A DNA stretch of 61,791 nt from CAVRXQ01 sp963831155 (GTDB lineage Bacteria; Actinomycetota; Acidimicrobiia; Acidimicrobiales; Bog-793), in NCBI GenBank assembly GCA_963831155.1, contig CAWHOY010000004.1:1-61791 (forward strand), in the 5' to 3' direction. The notes beneath the pieces are model-generated. The model worked only from the letters and a program-made list of their open reading frames with translations, was not told where the DNA came from and did not search any database. Shown piece by piece: positions 26,475-35,402 of the stretch. Each line of letters begins with the position of its first letter. Position 1 is the first letter of the stretch. The translations under genes were made by a program, and so were the position numbers.

Positions 26475-27297
26475 ACTCCCAGAAGTCGAGACGGTGCGTA
26501 GGGGCATCGAAAAGGCCGTCGTCTCCTCGACGATCGTCGATGCAAAGGTGACCGGCCGACGAAGCGTCCGTCGTCAAACGGCGGCGGAATTCGAACGCCT
26601 AGTCACGGGTCGCCGCATCCTCGGCGCGAGTCGGCGCGGCAAGTACCTTCTCCTGCCGCTCGACGTCGGCACCCTCGTCGTCCACCTCCGGATGAGCGGC
26701 CAGCTCGTCCTGCACGAAAGCGCCGACGCCGCAGTCGCCCCGCATACCCACGCGCGGTTCCTTCTCGACGACGGACGGGAGCTGCGCTTCGTCGACCAGC
26801 GGACTTTCGGCGAGCTGTTCGTCGCCGACGCCGGCGAGATCCGCCTCGACGAGGCGCTCGCGAGCTTGGGTCGTGATCCGCTCGTCGACGGCGTCGACGC
26901 GGACTGGCTCGCAGAACAGATGGCCGGCCGGCGCCTTTCTTTGAAGGCGTTCCTCCTCGATCAGCGGCGGATCTGCGGGATCGGCAACATCTATGCCGAC
27001 GAGATCTGCTTCGCGGCGCGGCTACGTCCCGGTCGCGTCGTTGGGTCATTGAGACCTCGCGATCTTGAAGCGCTGGTCGATGCGATCGGGGACGTCATCA
27101 GCCGAGCGGTGGAAGCCGGCGGGTCTTCGTTGAAAGACGAGCGCTATCGCGACGTCTTCGGCGATCTCGGCCGCTTCCAGAACCGGCTCTGTGTCTATGG
27201 GCGCGAAGGCGAGGAGTGCCCACGCTGTGGGGGGAAGATCGAGCGGGTCCGGCTCGTCGGGCGCTCGGCGCATTTCTGTCCGACCTGCCAGGACTGA
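26467..27297 (+). CDS. mutM: Formamidopyrimidine-DNA glycosylase
   Basis: 276 residues; the ATG at 26467 gives MPELPEVETVRRGIEK, where P1 after Met removal and E2 (PELPE) are catalytic. Other features: LLLPLDVGTLVVHLRMSGQL, the H2TH region KAFLLDQRRICGIGNIYADEICFAARL, and the zinc finger CPRCGGKIERVRLVGRSAHFCPTCQ. It removes 8-oxoguanine and opens abasic sites. It starts inside the end of rnc, so the two are translated together. Confidence 0.97.
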   Translation: MPELPEVETVRRGIEKAVVSSTIVDAKVTGRRSVRRQTAAEFERLVTGRRILGASRRGKYLLLPLDVGTLVVHLRMSGQLVLHESADAAVAPHTHARFLLDDGRELRFVDQRTFGELFVADAGEIRLDEALASLGRDPLVDGVDADWLAEQMAGRRLSLKAFLLDQRRICGIGNIYADEICFAARLRPGRVVGSLRPRDLEALVDAIGDVISRAVEAGGSSLKDERYRDVFGDLGRFQNRLCVYGREGEECPRCGGKIERVRLVGRSAHFCPTCQD

Positions 27298-27370
27298 GCA
27301 GCTCAGGGGCCACTTCCCCGCATCTGAGTGCCCCAGGATTCGCGCGTCGCTTCGATAACGTGGTCACGAC

Positions 27371-30300
27371 GTGTTTTTGAAGTCACTCTCCCTCAAAGGT
27401 TTCAAGTCCTTCGCGGACCCGACGCTGCTCGAGTTCGAACCGGGCGTCACCGTCGTCGTCGGACCGAACGGGTCGGGTAAGTCGAACATCGTCGACGCGA
27501 TCGCCTGGGTGCTCGGCGCCCAAGGGCCGAGCACCGTGCGTTCCTCGAAGATGGACGACGTCATCTTCGTCGGCACCGATAAGCGGGCCGCGCTCGGCCG
27601 CGCCGAGGTCACGCTGACGATCGACAACAGCGCCCGCCGGCTGCCGGTCGATCTCAACGAGGTCGCGATCACAAGGACGCTCTTTCGTACCGGGGAGAGC
27701 GAATACGCGGTTAATGGAGCCGAATGTCGCCTGCTCGACGTCCAGGAGCTGTTGTCGGACTCCGGCGTCGGCCGCCAGCAGCACGTCGTCGTCGGTCAGG
27801 GTCAGCTCGACGCGGTCCTGCAATCGCGACCGGAGGACCGCCGCGCGGTGATCGAAGAGGCCGCCGGCATCTTGAAGTACCGCCGCCGCCGAGAGCGCGC
27901 CGAGCGGCGCCTCGAGGCGAGTGAAGCCGGACTCGCCAGGGTGCATGACCTCCTTCGGGAGGTGAACCGGCAGATCCGGCCGCTCGAGCGCCAGGCGCGC
28001 GCCGCGGTCCGCCACAACGAGATCCAAAAAGAGCTCGAGGCGCTCGGGCTGCACCTGCGCGGCAAGGAGATCGGCGAGTTCGCCGGCCGACTCGGCGCGC
28101 TCGACGCGCAACTGCAAGAGATCGAAGCGCGCGTCACGCAGCGCACCGCTTCGCTCGAAGACGCTGATCACGCACTGTCGGAGATCGAAGACGAGCTCGG
28201 CGTGGAGCGCGCCGATGAGCTCGCTCCAGTCGTCGCCCGTCTGGAGCAGCTGCGCGAGCGCGCACGGGGCTACGTCGCGCTCGTCCGCGAACGGCGTCGC
28301 TCCGCGGCGGCGATCGCCGCCGCGCTCGAAGGCGCAGAGGACGTCGACGCTGAGGTCGTCCGGGTCGACGAAGAGCTCGGGGTGGTCGCGAACGAGCTTT
28401 CCGGCTTGCAAGGAGAGCTCGGACGCGTCGTTTCCGAGCACGAGGCCGTGCTCGCGACCGCGCAGGACGCCGCACGCCGTCGCGAACTCGATGTCCGGGC
28501 GGCCGAACGTGCCGCGACGTTGAAACGGAGGGCCGATGACTTGGAGGGGCGTCTCGTGTCGCTCCGCGACGTCTCGACGCACCTCGACGAAGCGATCGCT
28601 GCAGCGGAGAGTGAACGCGAAGCGCGCGAGCAAGACGAGGCCGACGCGGAGCGCTCGCTCGGAGACGCCGAAGGCCGTTCGCGCGAGATCGAGGAACGTC
28701 TCAACCGCGATCGGGCGCGGGTCGAAGCGTTGGAACTGGCGCTCGACGAAGCCCGAGCGCGAACGGGCGTCGAACGGCTCGCTCAGGTGGATGGGATCGT
28801 CGGCACGCTTTTCGATGTCGTCGAAATCGATGATGAGCTCGTCGCGGCGTTCGAGGCGGCCCTCGAGCCGGTTCTCGACGCGGTCCTTGTTCGAGACCCC
28901 GACTCGGCGCGATCGGCGATCTCGCGGCTTCGCGAGCAGAAGGCCGGTGGGAAGTTGCTTCCGCTCACGCGGCCGGGTGCGGAAGCTCCATCAGCGCGAT
29001 CCGGCGCGGCGGCCTCGTCGCTTCGCGCCGCGGTGCGCGCGTCGGACCAAAGGGTCGCGGCGCTCCTCGATCGGCTGATCGGCGACGTGGAGGTCGTGCG
29101 CGGACCCCTCACCGCGGCCATCGAGCGGGCGCTCGCCGAGCCGAATCGGACCTTTGTCACCTTGGACGGGGATCGGTTCTCGCCGTTCGGATGGCGGGTC
29201 GGAACCGGGCGTGCCGGGGCGACGCGTGCCGCCCTCGAAGCGGCGAAAGAGTCGGCCGGCCGTTCGGAAGCCCAGTCGATCGAGGCCACGTCGGCGACCG
29301 CCGAGTTCCGCCACGCGCTTGGCGTGGCGCGGGTGGCAGCGAGCGCGGCGCGACGTACGAGCGATCGGCTGTCGGGCGAACGCGCCGGGGCGGCTCGGGC
29401 GATCGCGGAAGTGGAGTCCGAGCTCTCCTCGATCACCGCCTCGCCGTCTACGGTCGCGGCCGCTCACGATGAGACCGATGACACCGATCAGCTGGCTGGC
29501 GCACTCGGCAATCGACGCCGGGGTCTCGAGGTACGGGTCGCAGCGTTGTCAGAGCGGGCGACGCTGCTTGGTGAAAGGAAAGCATCTCTCGAAGGCCGTC
29601 GTACGGTGCGGCGGGAGGTCGCCGAAGCCGAGCCGTTGCGCGAAGAAGACGAAGCCGCGCTCGAACGTTTGTCGGAGCGGCTCGCCAAACTGGAGCACGG
29701 CCTCGATCGGGGAATCGCCGCCGCCGCCGTCGAGCGCGACCGGAGATCCGAGGCGAGCCGCGAACGGCTCGAGCGTCTCGCACAGGCACGCCGCAAGCGC
29801 GAGGAGCTCGAGCGCGCGCTCGGAGCGGATCGCGAGCGCCACCAACGCGTCGAGATCGAGCGCGCCGAGGCGCGCATTCGTCACGAATCGGCGATCGACC
29901 AGTTGCGTCGTGACTTCGGGGTGACCGTCGACGAAGCCCTCGCGGCACCGCCACCAGAACTTCCAGAGGGGATCGACGCCGCGTCGCGTGGTCGCGCGCT
30001 CGAGGAGGAACTCGCGTCACTCGGACCGGTGAACCCGCTCGCGGCGGAGGAACTCGCCGCATTGGAAGACCGGAAAGTGTTCCTTGACGGTCAGCTCGAA
30101 GACGTGCGCTCCGCCCGTCGCGAGCTCAATCGCGTCATCGCGGCGATCGACCGCGAGATCGTCTCTGTGTTCGTGGCCGCGTTCTCCGACGTCGAGCGTA
30201 ATTTCGCCGATCTCATCGCGACGCTGTTTCCTGGCGGATCGGGAAGGCTCCAGCTCTCTGAGCCTGAGGACCTGCTGTCGACCGGAGTCGATCTCGAAGC

Positions 30301-30673
30301 TAGCCCGGCGGGAAGGAGGGTTCGTCGTCTGACGCTGCTCTCTGGTGGCGAGCGGTCGCTCGTCGCGCTGGCGTTTTTGTTCGCGGTGTTCCGGAGTCGG
30401 CCCTCTCCCTTCTACGTCCTCGACGAGGTCGAGGCGGCGCTCGACGACGTGAATATCGGGCGGTTTCTCGCGCTTGTCGATGAATTCCGCGACGAGGCGC
30501 AGCTTCTCATCGTGAGCCATCAGAAAAAGACGATGGAGATCGCCGACGCCCTCTATGGAATTTCGATGCAGCCTGGCGGCGCGTCGAAGGTCGTGAGCGA
30601 GAAGGTTTCGCGCGCGAGGGCGCTTTCGACCTCGGAACGTTCTCGCGATGCCGTGACGGTCGACGCTTCGTGA
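27371..30673 (+). CDS. smc: Chromosome segregation protein SMC
   Basis: 1100 residues from GTG 27371. Walker A GPNGSGKSNIVDAIAWVLG lies at residues 31-49. Long coiled-coil arms rich in Arg/Glu/Ala run at about 170-440 and 620-930. The hinge, near 450-600, includes VDGIVGTLFDVVEIDDELVAAFE. The C-terminal head carries GERSLVALAFLFAVFRSRPSPFYVLDEVEAALDD, with the ABC signature and Walker B. SMC compacts and separates chromosomes with ScpA/ScpB, which are not in this window. It has the conserved place between mutM and ftsY. Confidence 0.97.
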   Translation: MFLKSLSLKGFKSFADPTLLEFEPGVTVVVGPNGSGKSNIVDAIAWVLGAQGPSTVRSSKMDDVIFVGTDKRAALGRAEVTLTIDNSARRLPVDLNEVAITRTLFRTGESEYAVNGAECRLLDVQELLSDSGVGRQQHVVVGQGQLDAVLQSRPEDRRAVIEEAAGILKYRRRRERAERRLEASEAGLARVHDLLREVNRQIRPLERQARAAVRHNEIQKELEALGLHLRGKEIGEFAGRLGALDAQLQEIEARVTQRTASLEDADHALSEIEDELGVERADELAPVVARLEQLRERARGYVALVRERRRSAAAIAAALEGAEDVDAEVVRVDEELGVVANELSGLQGELGRVVSEHEAVLATAQDAARRRELDVRAAERAATLKRRADDLEGRLVSLRDVSTHLDEAIAAAESEREAREQDEADAERSLGDAEGRSREIEERLNRDRARVEALELALDEARARTGVERLAQVDGIVGTLFDVVEIDDELVAAFEAALEPVLDAVLVRDPDSARSAISRLREQKAGGKLLPLTRPGAEAPSARSGAAASSLRAAVRASDQRVAALLDRLIGDVEVVRGPLTAAIERALAEPNRTFVTLDGDRFSPFGWRVGTGRAGATRAALEAAKESAGRSEAQSIEATSATAEFRHALGVARVAASAARRTSDRLSGERAGAARAIAEVESELSSITASPSTVAAAHDETDDTDQLAGALGNRRRGLEVRVAALSERATLLGERKASLEGRRTVRREVAEAEPLREEDEAALERLSERLAKLEHGLDRGIAAAAVERDRRSEASRERLERLAQARRKREELERALGADRERHQRVEIERAEARIRHESAIDQLRRDFGVTVDEALAAPPPELPEGIDAASRGRALEEELASLGPVNPLAAEELAALEDRKVFLDGQLEDVRSARRELNRVIAAIDREIVSVFVAAFSDVERNFADLIATLFPGGSGRLQLSEPEDLLSTGVDLEASPAGRRVRRLTLLSGGERSLVALAFLFAVFRSRPSPFYVLDEVEAALDDVNIGRFLALVDEFRDEAQLLIVSHQKKTMEIADALYGISMQPGGASKVVSEKVSRARALSTSERSRDAVTVDAS

Positions 30674-30689
30674 CCTCTTCAAAGAGACG

Positions 30690-31694
30690 GTGAGTTTCCG
30701 CAGACGACGCGCGACTCCTTCGATCGAGGGCGAGGAAACCGAGATTTCCGGTGCACCGATCGAGGAAGCGCCGCCCGAGCGGCCGACTGATCGCCCTCGC
30801 CTCGCGCAGCGCTTCGGACGAACGCGAGGCGCGATCTCCGCGCCGTTCGCTCGCCTGCGCGGGCGATCGCGTATCGACGAGGCGGCGTTCGAGGACCTCG
30901 AGGAGGCACTGTTGCTCGCCGACGTCGGTCGGACCTCGACGAACGCGATTCTCGCCACGCTGCGCGTTGAGGTGAAAGATGGCCGTATCCGTGGTGGGGC
31001 CGACGAACTCGAGGCGGCGCTGCGCGAAGCGATCGTTGAACGTTTCGGCTCCGAAGACCGCTCGCTTCAGGTCGGCAAAGTGCGACCGTCTGTCTGGCTG
31101 TTCGTCGGGGTGAACGGTGTCGGAAAGACGACGACGATCGGCAAGGTCGCACGTCGACTTCGCGAACAGCATCTCGATGTCGTCATTGCGGCCGGCGACA
31201 CGTTCCGTGCCGCCGCAACCGAACAGCTCGAAACCTGGGCAGAACGTTCGGGCGCGGCTTTTGTCCGTGGGGCCGAAGGTGCAGATCCGTCGTCGGTCGT
31301 CTTTGATGCGATCGAGCACGCCACAGCTCGAGAAGCCGACGTCGTCCTTGCCGACAGCGCCGGACGGATGCACACGAAGGTGAACCTGATGGAGGAGCTG
31401 CGAAAGGTGCGACGCGTGGCGGATCGCACGCCGGGTCGTGTCGCCGAGGTTCTCCTCGTCCTCGACGCGACGACCGGACAGAACGGGGTTGTTCAGGCTC
31501 GCGAGTTCACGAACGCAGTCGAGGTAACCGGCATTGTCCTGACGAAACTCGACGGAACCGCCAAGGGCGGTGTCGCGCTCGCCATTCATGACGAGTTGAA
31601 GTTACCGATCAAGCTTGTCGGCGTCGGAGAGGGCGACGACGATCTCATCGATTTCGACCCCGTCGACTTCGCTGCTGCACTCGTCGGCAGCTGA
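30690..31694 (+). CDS. ftsY: SRP receptor GTPase FtsY
   Basis: 334 residues from GTG 30690. A short basic/acidic N-terminal segment replaces the long A domain. The N domain follows (LEEALLLADVGRTSTNAIL), then the G domain with WLFVGVNGVGKTTTIGKVAR, AAGDTFRAAATEQLETWA, VLADSAGRMHTKVNLM, VLDATTGQNG and TKLDGTAKGG. It docks the Ffh-bound ribosome at the membrane. Starting 16 bases after smc, it is probably co-transcribed with it. Confidence 0.96.
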   Translation: MSFRRRRATPSIEGEETEISGAPIEEAPPERPTDRPRLAQRFGRTRGAISAPFARLRGRSRIDEAAFEDLEEALLLADVGRTSTNAILATLRVEVKDGRIRGGADELEAALREAIVERFGSEDRSLQVGKVRPSVWLFVGVNGVGKTTTIGKVARRLREQHLDVVIAAGDTFRAAATEQLETWAERSGAAFVRGAEGADPSSVVFDAIEHATAREADVVLADSAGRMHTKVNLMEELRKVRRVADRTPGRVAEVLLVLDATTGQNGVVQAREFTNAVEVTGIVLTKLDGTAKGGVALAIHDELKLPIKLVGVGEGDDDLIDFDPVDFAAALVGS

Positions 31695-31795
31695 AGCCTT
31701 GTTCGACGCGTCCAGAAGAACGCGCCGACGCCATCGCGCGGGAGCTGACCTCTCGTCATCAGCTTTCCGCGACGACGGCGCCGTCGGTCTTGTCG

Positions 31796-32077
31796 TTAGC
31801 TCGACGCCGAATTCGACGAGGAGCTCATGTTCGGACATTTGTGGGTCGAAGTCGACGACGAAGACGACGAGGAATTCCCGGTGGTGCCGGTGCTTCCGGT
31901 GGCACCCGTCGTTCCCGAGGCGTCGAGCGCTTTCGTCTCCGACTGCGTCGTCCGCACGGTCGTCGTGTTCGCGCGCGCCGGCGTGGTCGCGGCGCTCGCC
32001 ATCGCGGCGCCGCCGAATCCGAGCCCGAACGCACCCGAGACGACAGCCGCCGCGATGAGCGGTTTCTTCATTCGCAT
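31796..32077 (-). CDS. Small secreted Ser/Thr-rich protein
   Basis: 93 residues. The ATG at 32077 follows aaaggagctgggag, a clear ribosome site, which supports this strand over the open frames opposite. A signal peptide is visible: MRMKKP, then a hydrophobic stretch AAAVVSGAFGLGFGGAAMA with a likely cleavage after ASA. The mature part is Thr/Ser/Gly-rich with one cysteine in HKCPNM near residue 80. No family is recognised. It lies between ftsY and the membrane protein at 32225, convergent with ftsY. Confidence 0.6.
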   Translation of the reverse strand: MRMKKPLIAAAVVSGAFGLGFGGAAMASAATTPARANTTTVRTTQSETKALDASGTTGATGSTGTTGNSSSSSSSTSTHKCPNMSSSSNSASS

Positions 32078-32224
32078 CTCCCAGCTCCTTTTGTCGGCCC
32101 GCTGGGGCGGGCACCTTCGCGACGATCTGCCGCGCTGGCTATTCGACAGAGCGAAGCTGGAGCAGAGCTGTGAGTGTCGAGTCGCGCTCCTGTGAGTTGT
32201 CCCGGCGGTCGACCGGGGCAGGGG

Positions 32225-32740
32225 TCAGGCTGCTGAGTGGCGCGGAGTCCGTCCTACGAGCGGCGTTGGGCGCGCGAACGCGAACGAGCCGAGCGCGATC
32301 AAGATCCCGCCAGGACCGAGGGAGCACCCGACCCAGTATTCGAGGGCGCGCAACGCCGGGGCAGCCGGGAAGACACTCGCGCTCTTCAGTACCGGCCACG
32401 CCAACGGCCCGACGACGAACCACGCACCGGCGATCGCGACGAGCGCGCCCGCGGCCGCCAGCCCGGCGTACCGGCCCAATGCGGTGCGGCCTCCCGCGAT
32501 GATCGCGAGTCCGCCGACGAACGCCGCGGCGCCCGGAAGCAGGAACAAAATCGCATGCGGCATGTTCCATGCCCACGCCGAGGTGCCCGTCGCGTTGAAT
32601 CCGAACAGCGGACCGACGAAGGGGACGATTCCGCCCCAGGCGCCGAATGCGCACGCGAGCACGCCCGCCATCTCGACGCTCAACCGAGGCATGACGATCG
32701 TCGACGATCCGCTTTCTTGCTGAACGCTTGTGACACTCAT
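32225..32740 (-). CDS. Four-helix membrane protein, unknown
   Basis: 171 residues. The ATG at 32740 is preceded by aaaggagacgac, which sets the start; a longer frame from 32761 lacks such a site. Four hydrophobic segments are seen at about residues 25-45, 60-80, 85-115 and 140-155, with a conserved-looking WNMPHAILFLLPGAAAF stretch. Similar proteins occur in actinobacteria without known function. The short secreted-protein gene follows in the same direction 147 bases away, so they may share a transcript. Confidence 0.6.
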   Translation of the reverse strand: MSVTSVQQESGSSTIVMPRLSVEMAGVLACAFGAWGGIVPFVGPLFGFNATGTSAWAWNMPHAILFLLPGAAAFVGGLAIIAGGRTALGRYAGLAAAGALVAIAGAWFVVGPLAWPVLKSASVFPAAPALRALEYWVGCSLGPGGILIALGSFAFARPTPLVGRTPRHSAA

Positions 32741-33049
32741 GTCGTCTCCTTTTTGGATCAAACGCGCCCTGAGACGCGCTAACGAGGAGCGTCGAAAACG
32801 AGTGTACGGACGTCGGTCGGCGCGAATGGCGCGTCATGATGCAAATATGAGAATTGACACGCTGTGATCACAATTCCGCCGCGCGCGCATCCGTGCCGGT
32901 CACAAAGGTGATTGGCTAGGAGTCCTCAAAGTCCGCACCGATGTGCAATCTCAGTCGAGCAAGAAATGCGTGGATCTCATCATGTTTCCTTCACATTTCT
33001 TAACGAAACGATCACAATCAGCTCCTAAGCCCACCGCACAATCGAGAAC
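32741..33049. other. Divergent intergenic region (309 bases)
   Basis: It separates two divergently transcribed genes and should hold both promoters. On the minus strand TTGTGA (32869-32874) and TCATAT (32846-32851), 17 bases apart, are a weak promoter candidate for the membrane protein gene. Within it lies the 10-bp palindrome TGTGATCACA (32863-32872), flanked by GAATTG and CAATTC. No RNA gene is seen. Confidence 0.35.
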
Positions 33050-33655
33050 GTGACGGAGAACGGGTCGTTCGACCCCGACGCGACGCCGGTCGACGGGACG
33101 CGTGCTGTCAGGACGTGGAGCACGCGTCGTGTCCCCGCAGCGCGCACCCAACGACGGAGTGTCAAGCGAATCGATTCAGCGCAACGCCAGAATCCTTCGA
33201 GACGAATCGGAGTCCCGAGGACGCTTGCCTTCGCGCTCGTCGGTTCGTTGGTGATGCTCGTCGCGCTGCTGGTCGCCGACCTGACCGCGCCGTCTATCTT
33301 CGACAGCTTGCGCAACATCGCCGCGACCCCGAACCCGAAGCAAGCCCATCACCCCGCGCCGACGCGGAGCATGCGTCACGCGCCAAAACCTTCGGGCGAC
33401 GCGCCGGTGCTGACCGGTCTCTCGCCTGAGAGCGCGACGCCGGGGTCGACGATCGAGCTCAACGGCACCGGGTTCTTCAGCGCCGACAACCAGATCACCG
33501 CCCGCGTCGCGGGCGAACCCGCCCCGACACGATGCCCGACGAGAGAGCGCTGCTTTGTCGTCCTGCCGGCCGCATCAAAGGGGGTCACCGAAGCGTGGAT
33601 CCGGATCGTCACAGAGGCGGGCAGTTCGAACTCGCTGCCGGTCCGCTACGGATGA
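33050..33655 (+). CDS. Membrane-anchored IPT/TIG domain protein
   Basis: 201 residues from GTG 33050. The N-terminal 60 residues are basic and cytoplasmic, then one membrane segment (TLAFALVGSLVMLVALLVADL, about 63-83). The outer part has a Pro/His-rich linker and an IPT/TIG immunoglobulin-like fold: PVLTGLSPESATPGSTIELNGTGF, with the typical G-T-G-F, then VVLPAASKGVTEAWIRIVTEAGSSN. Such domains bind proteins or sugars outside the cell. The Ser/Thr kinase gene begins 7 bases later, so they form an operon and may act in one signalling unit. Confidence 0.7.
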   Translation: MTENGSFDPDATPVDGTRAVRTWSTRRVPAARTQRRSVKRIDSAQRQNPSRRIGVPRTLAFALVGSLVMLVALLVADLTAPSIFDSLRNIAATPNPKQAHHPAPTRSMRHAPKPSGDAPVLTGLSPESATPGSTIELNGTGFFSADNQITARVAGEPAPTRCPTRERCFVVLPAASKGVTEAWIRIVTEAGSSNSLPVRYG

Positions 33656-33662
33656 CGGCGAG

Positions 33663-35291
33663 ATGACCGCGCGGCGTGCCGGTTCGGCGCAGGGCAGCGG
33701 TACGAGCGCTGACGTACCGGCCAACGGCGCCCAGGCGTCCGGAGACGGCGCGGCGACCGAACGGCTGCGGATCGAGTCCGGTGCGGTCTTCGACGCGCGT
33801 TACCGCCTCGAAGAACAGATCGGACGCGGCGCGATGGGCGTCGTCTTCCGCGCCACCGACCTCAAGTTGGACCGACCGGTCGCGGTGAAGGTGCTCGCGG
33901 ATGCGTCGTCTGACGAACGGCGATTGCACTCAGAGGTGCAGGCGCTCGCGCGCCTTTCTCATCCGAACCTCGTGCGCATCTACGACGCCGGCGAGGCGGG
34001 CGAAGACGTTTTCATCGTTATGGAGCTCATCGAAGGCACGACGCTCGCCGCGCGCATTCAGCTTGGCGCGCTCGCGCCCGAGGAGACTGCACGAATCGGC
34101 GGCGACGTCGCCGGAGCGCTGGCGTACGTGCACCGCCGCGGTGTCGTGCATCGCGATGTGAAGCCGGCGAACATCCTGATCGACCACGACGGCACGGTCC
34201 GGCTCGCGGATTTCGGAATCGCGCGTCTCGTCGACTCGGCCGGCATCACAGCGACCGGCACGTCGATCGGCACCCCGGCGTATCTCGCGCCCGAGCAGGT
34301 GCGCGCGTCGGGCGTTGGTCCACCAGCGGACCTGTTCGCGCTCGGCCTCGTGCTACTCGAGTGCCTCACCGGTCATCGTGCCTACAGCGGAACCGTGACA
34401 GAGGTCGCAGCGTCGAGGCTGCACGCGCCGCCGGAGATTCCTCCTCAGGTCGCGCCGCCACTTCGCGATCTGATCGCCAAGATGACCGGCCTCGATCCGA
34501 AGAAAAGACCGAGCGCGGAAGAGGTGGTGTCGGCCATATCGGAACAGCCCGCCGTCGTGTCGCCCGTGGATGCGGCGGCGGAGACGGTGAGCGACACGAA
34601 GCGGATCCCGGTCGTGGCGGATACGGCGGGGCGGATCATCGCCCCCGTCTCGCTCGCCGCGTCGAAGCGCGACCCTTGGCGTTTCGCGCGAAGGCACAAG
34701 GTGCCGATCGGCGTCTCAGCGTTGGTGCTCGCCGCCTTCGGCTTCGGCCTCGGACTCGGTACGACCTTCACGCCGGGGGCTTCGAAAGCAGCGGGCGGAA
34801 CGGCCCACCACGACTCGAAGACGAATCCCCCGGCGTCCACGCCCGCCGCCTCCTCGACGACCACGTCGACGTCGACCTCGACCACGACCTCGACAACAAC
34901 GACGACCACAACGCCTCCTGTTCTCACCGTCGAGCGAGCGGCGAGCCGGCTCGATTCGGTAATCGAGCGAGGCGTCGCAAATGGGACGGTCCCGTCGCCC
35001 GTCGCGCAGCAGCTGACCAACGACATCCAGCCGCTCATCGCGCCGGGGCAGGGTGGCAACTCGCAGCAGATCTCCCAGCAGTTCGACCAGCTGGTGCAGC
35101 AGTTCGACCAAGCGGTTGCGACGGGGCAGGTGGATGACGCGGCGACCGTCGACCAGATCGACGCCGCGCTGAGCAAACTCGCGACGGCGCTCGGTTTCAC
35201 GGCGCCTGTCACGACCTATCCGCCCGGGACGGGTGGTCCGGGCAACGGGAACAGCAACAACGGCAACGGCCACGGCCACGGCAACGGGTAA
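33663..35291 (+). CDS. PknB-type Ser/Thr kinase with extracellular helical domain
   Basis: 542 residues from ATG 33663. The kinase domain (about 45-300) has the glycine loop IGRGAMGVVF, VAVKVL with the ATP lysine, the catalytic loop HRDVKPANILI, the metal-binding DFGIARL and GTPAYLAPEQV. A juxtamembrane linker and a membrane segment (VPIGVSALVLAAFGFGLGLG, about 347-366) follow. Outside the cell come a Ser/Thr tract (TSTSTSTTTSTTTTT), a helical domain of about 90 residues (VERAASRLDSVIERG ... QFDQLVQQFDQ) and a Gly/Asn/His-rich tail. PASTA repeats are absent, so the signal differs from that of PknB. It shares an operon with the TIG protein. Confidence 0.88.
   Translation: MTARRAGSAQGSGTSADVPANGAQASGDGAATERLRIESGAVFDARYRLEEQIGRGAMGVVFRATDLKLDRPVAVKVLADASSDERRLHSEVQALARLSHPNLVRIYDAGEAGEDVFIVMELIEGTTLAARIQLGALAPEETARIGGDVAGALAYVHRRGVVHRDVKPANILIDHDGTVRLADFGIARLVDSAGITATGTSIGTPAYLAPEQVRASGVGPPADLFALGLVLLECLTGHRAYSGTVTEVAASRLHAPPEIPPQVAPPLRDLIAKMTGLDPKKRPSAEEVVSAISEQPAVVSPVDAAAETVSDTKRIPVVADTAGRIIAPVSLAASKRDPWRFARRHKVPIGVSALVLAAFGFGLGLGTTFTPGASKAAGGTAHHDSKTNPPASTPAASSTTTSTSTSTTTSTTTTTTTPPVLTVERAASRLDSVIERGVANGTVPSPVAQQLTNDIQPLIAPGQGGNSQQISQQFDQLVQQFDQAVATGQVDDAATVDQIDAALSKLATALGFTAPVTTYPPGTGGPGNGNSNNGNGHGHGNG
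34850..34912 (+). repeat. Low-complexity Ser/Thr-coding tract
   Basis: A run of ACG/ACC/ACA/TCG codons giving an unbroken Ser/Thr linker in the kinase. It contains short GTCGAC-like units and is prone to replication slippage, so linker length may vary between strains. Confidence 0.6.
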
Positions 35292-35402
35292 AAGCGCCGC
35301 CGACTGAGCGAATCCGCCAGATTTCCGCGAACGTTTCTCGTCCCATTCGCGGCGTGATCCCGGAAATGGGCTCTGGCCTCGGACGACTAGGGTGACCTCG
35401 CC

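Noticed and set aside
27383..28633. 416-codon minus-strand open frame
   Set aside because: Antisense to the SMC head and arm; no motif.
32863..32872. TGTGATCACA palindrome as a CRP site
   Set aside because: CRP sites need about six bases between the halves; here there are none, so it was only noted in the intergenic entry.
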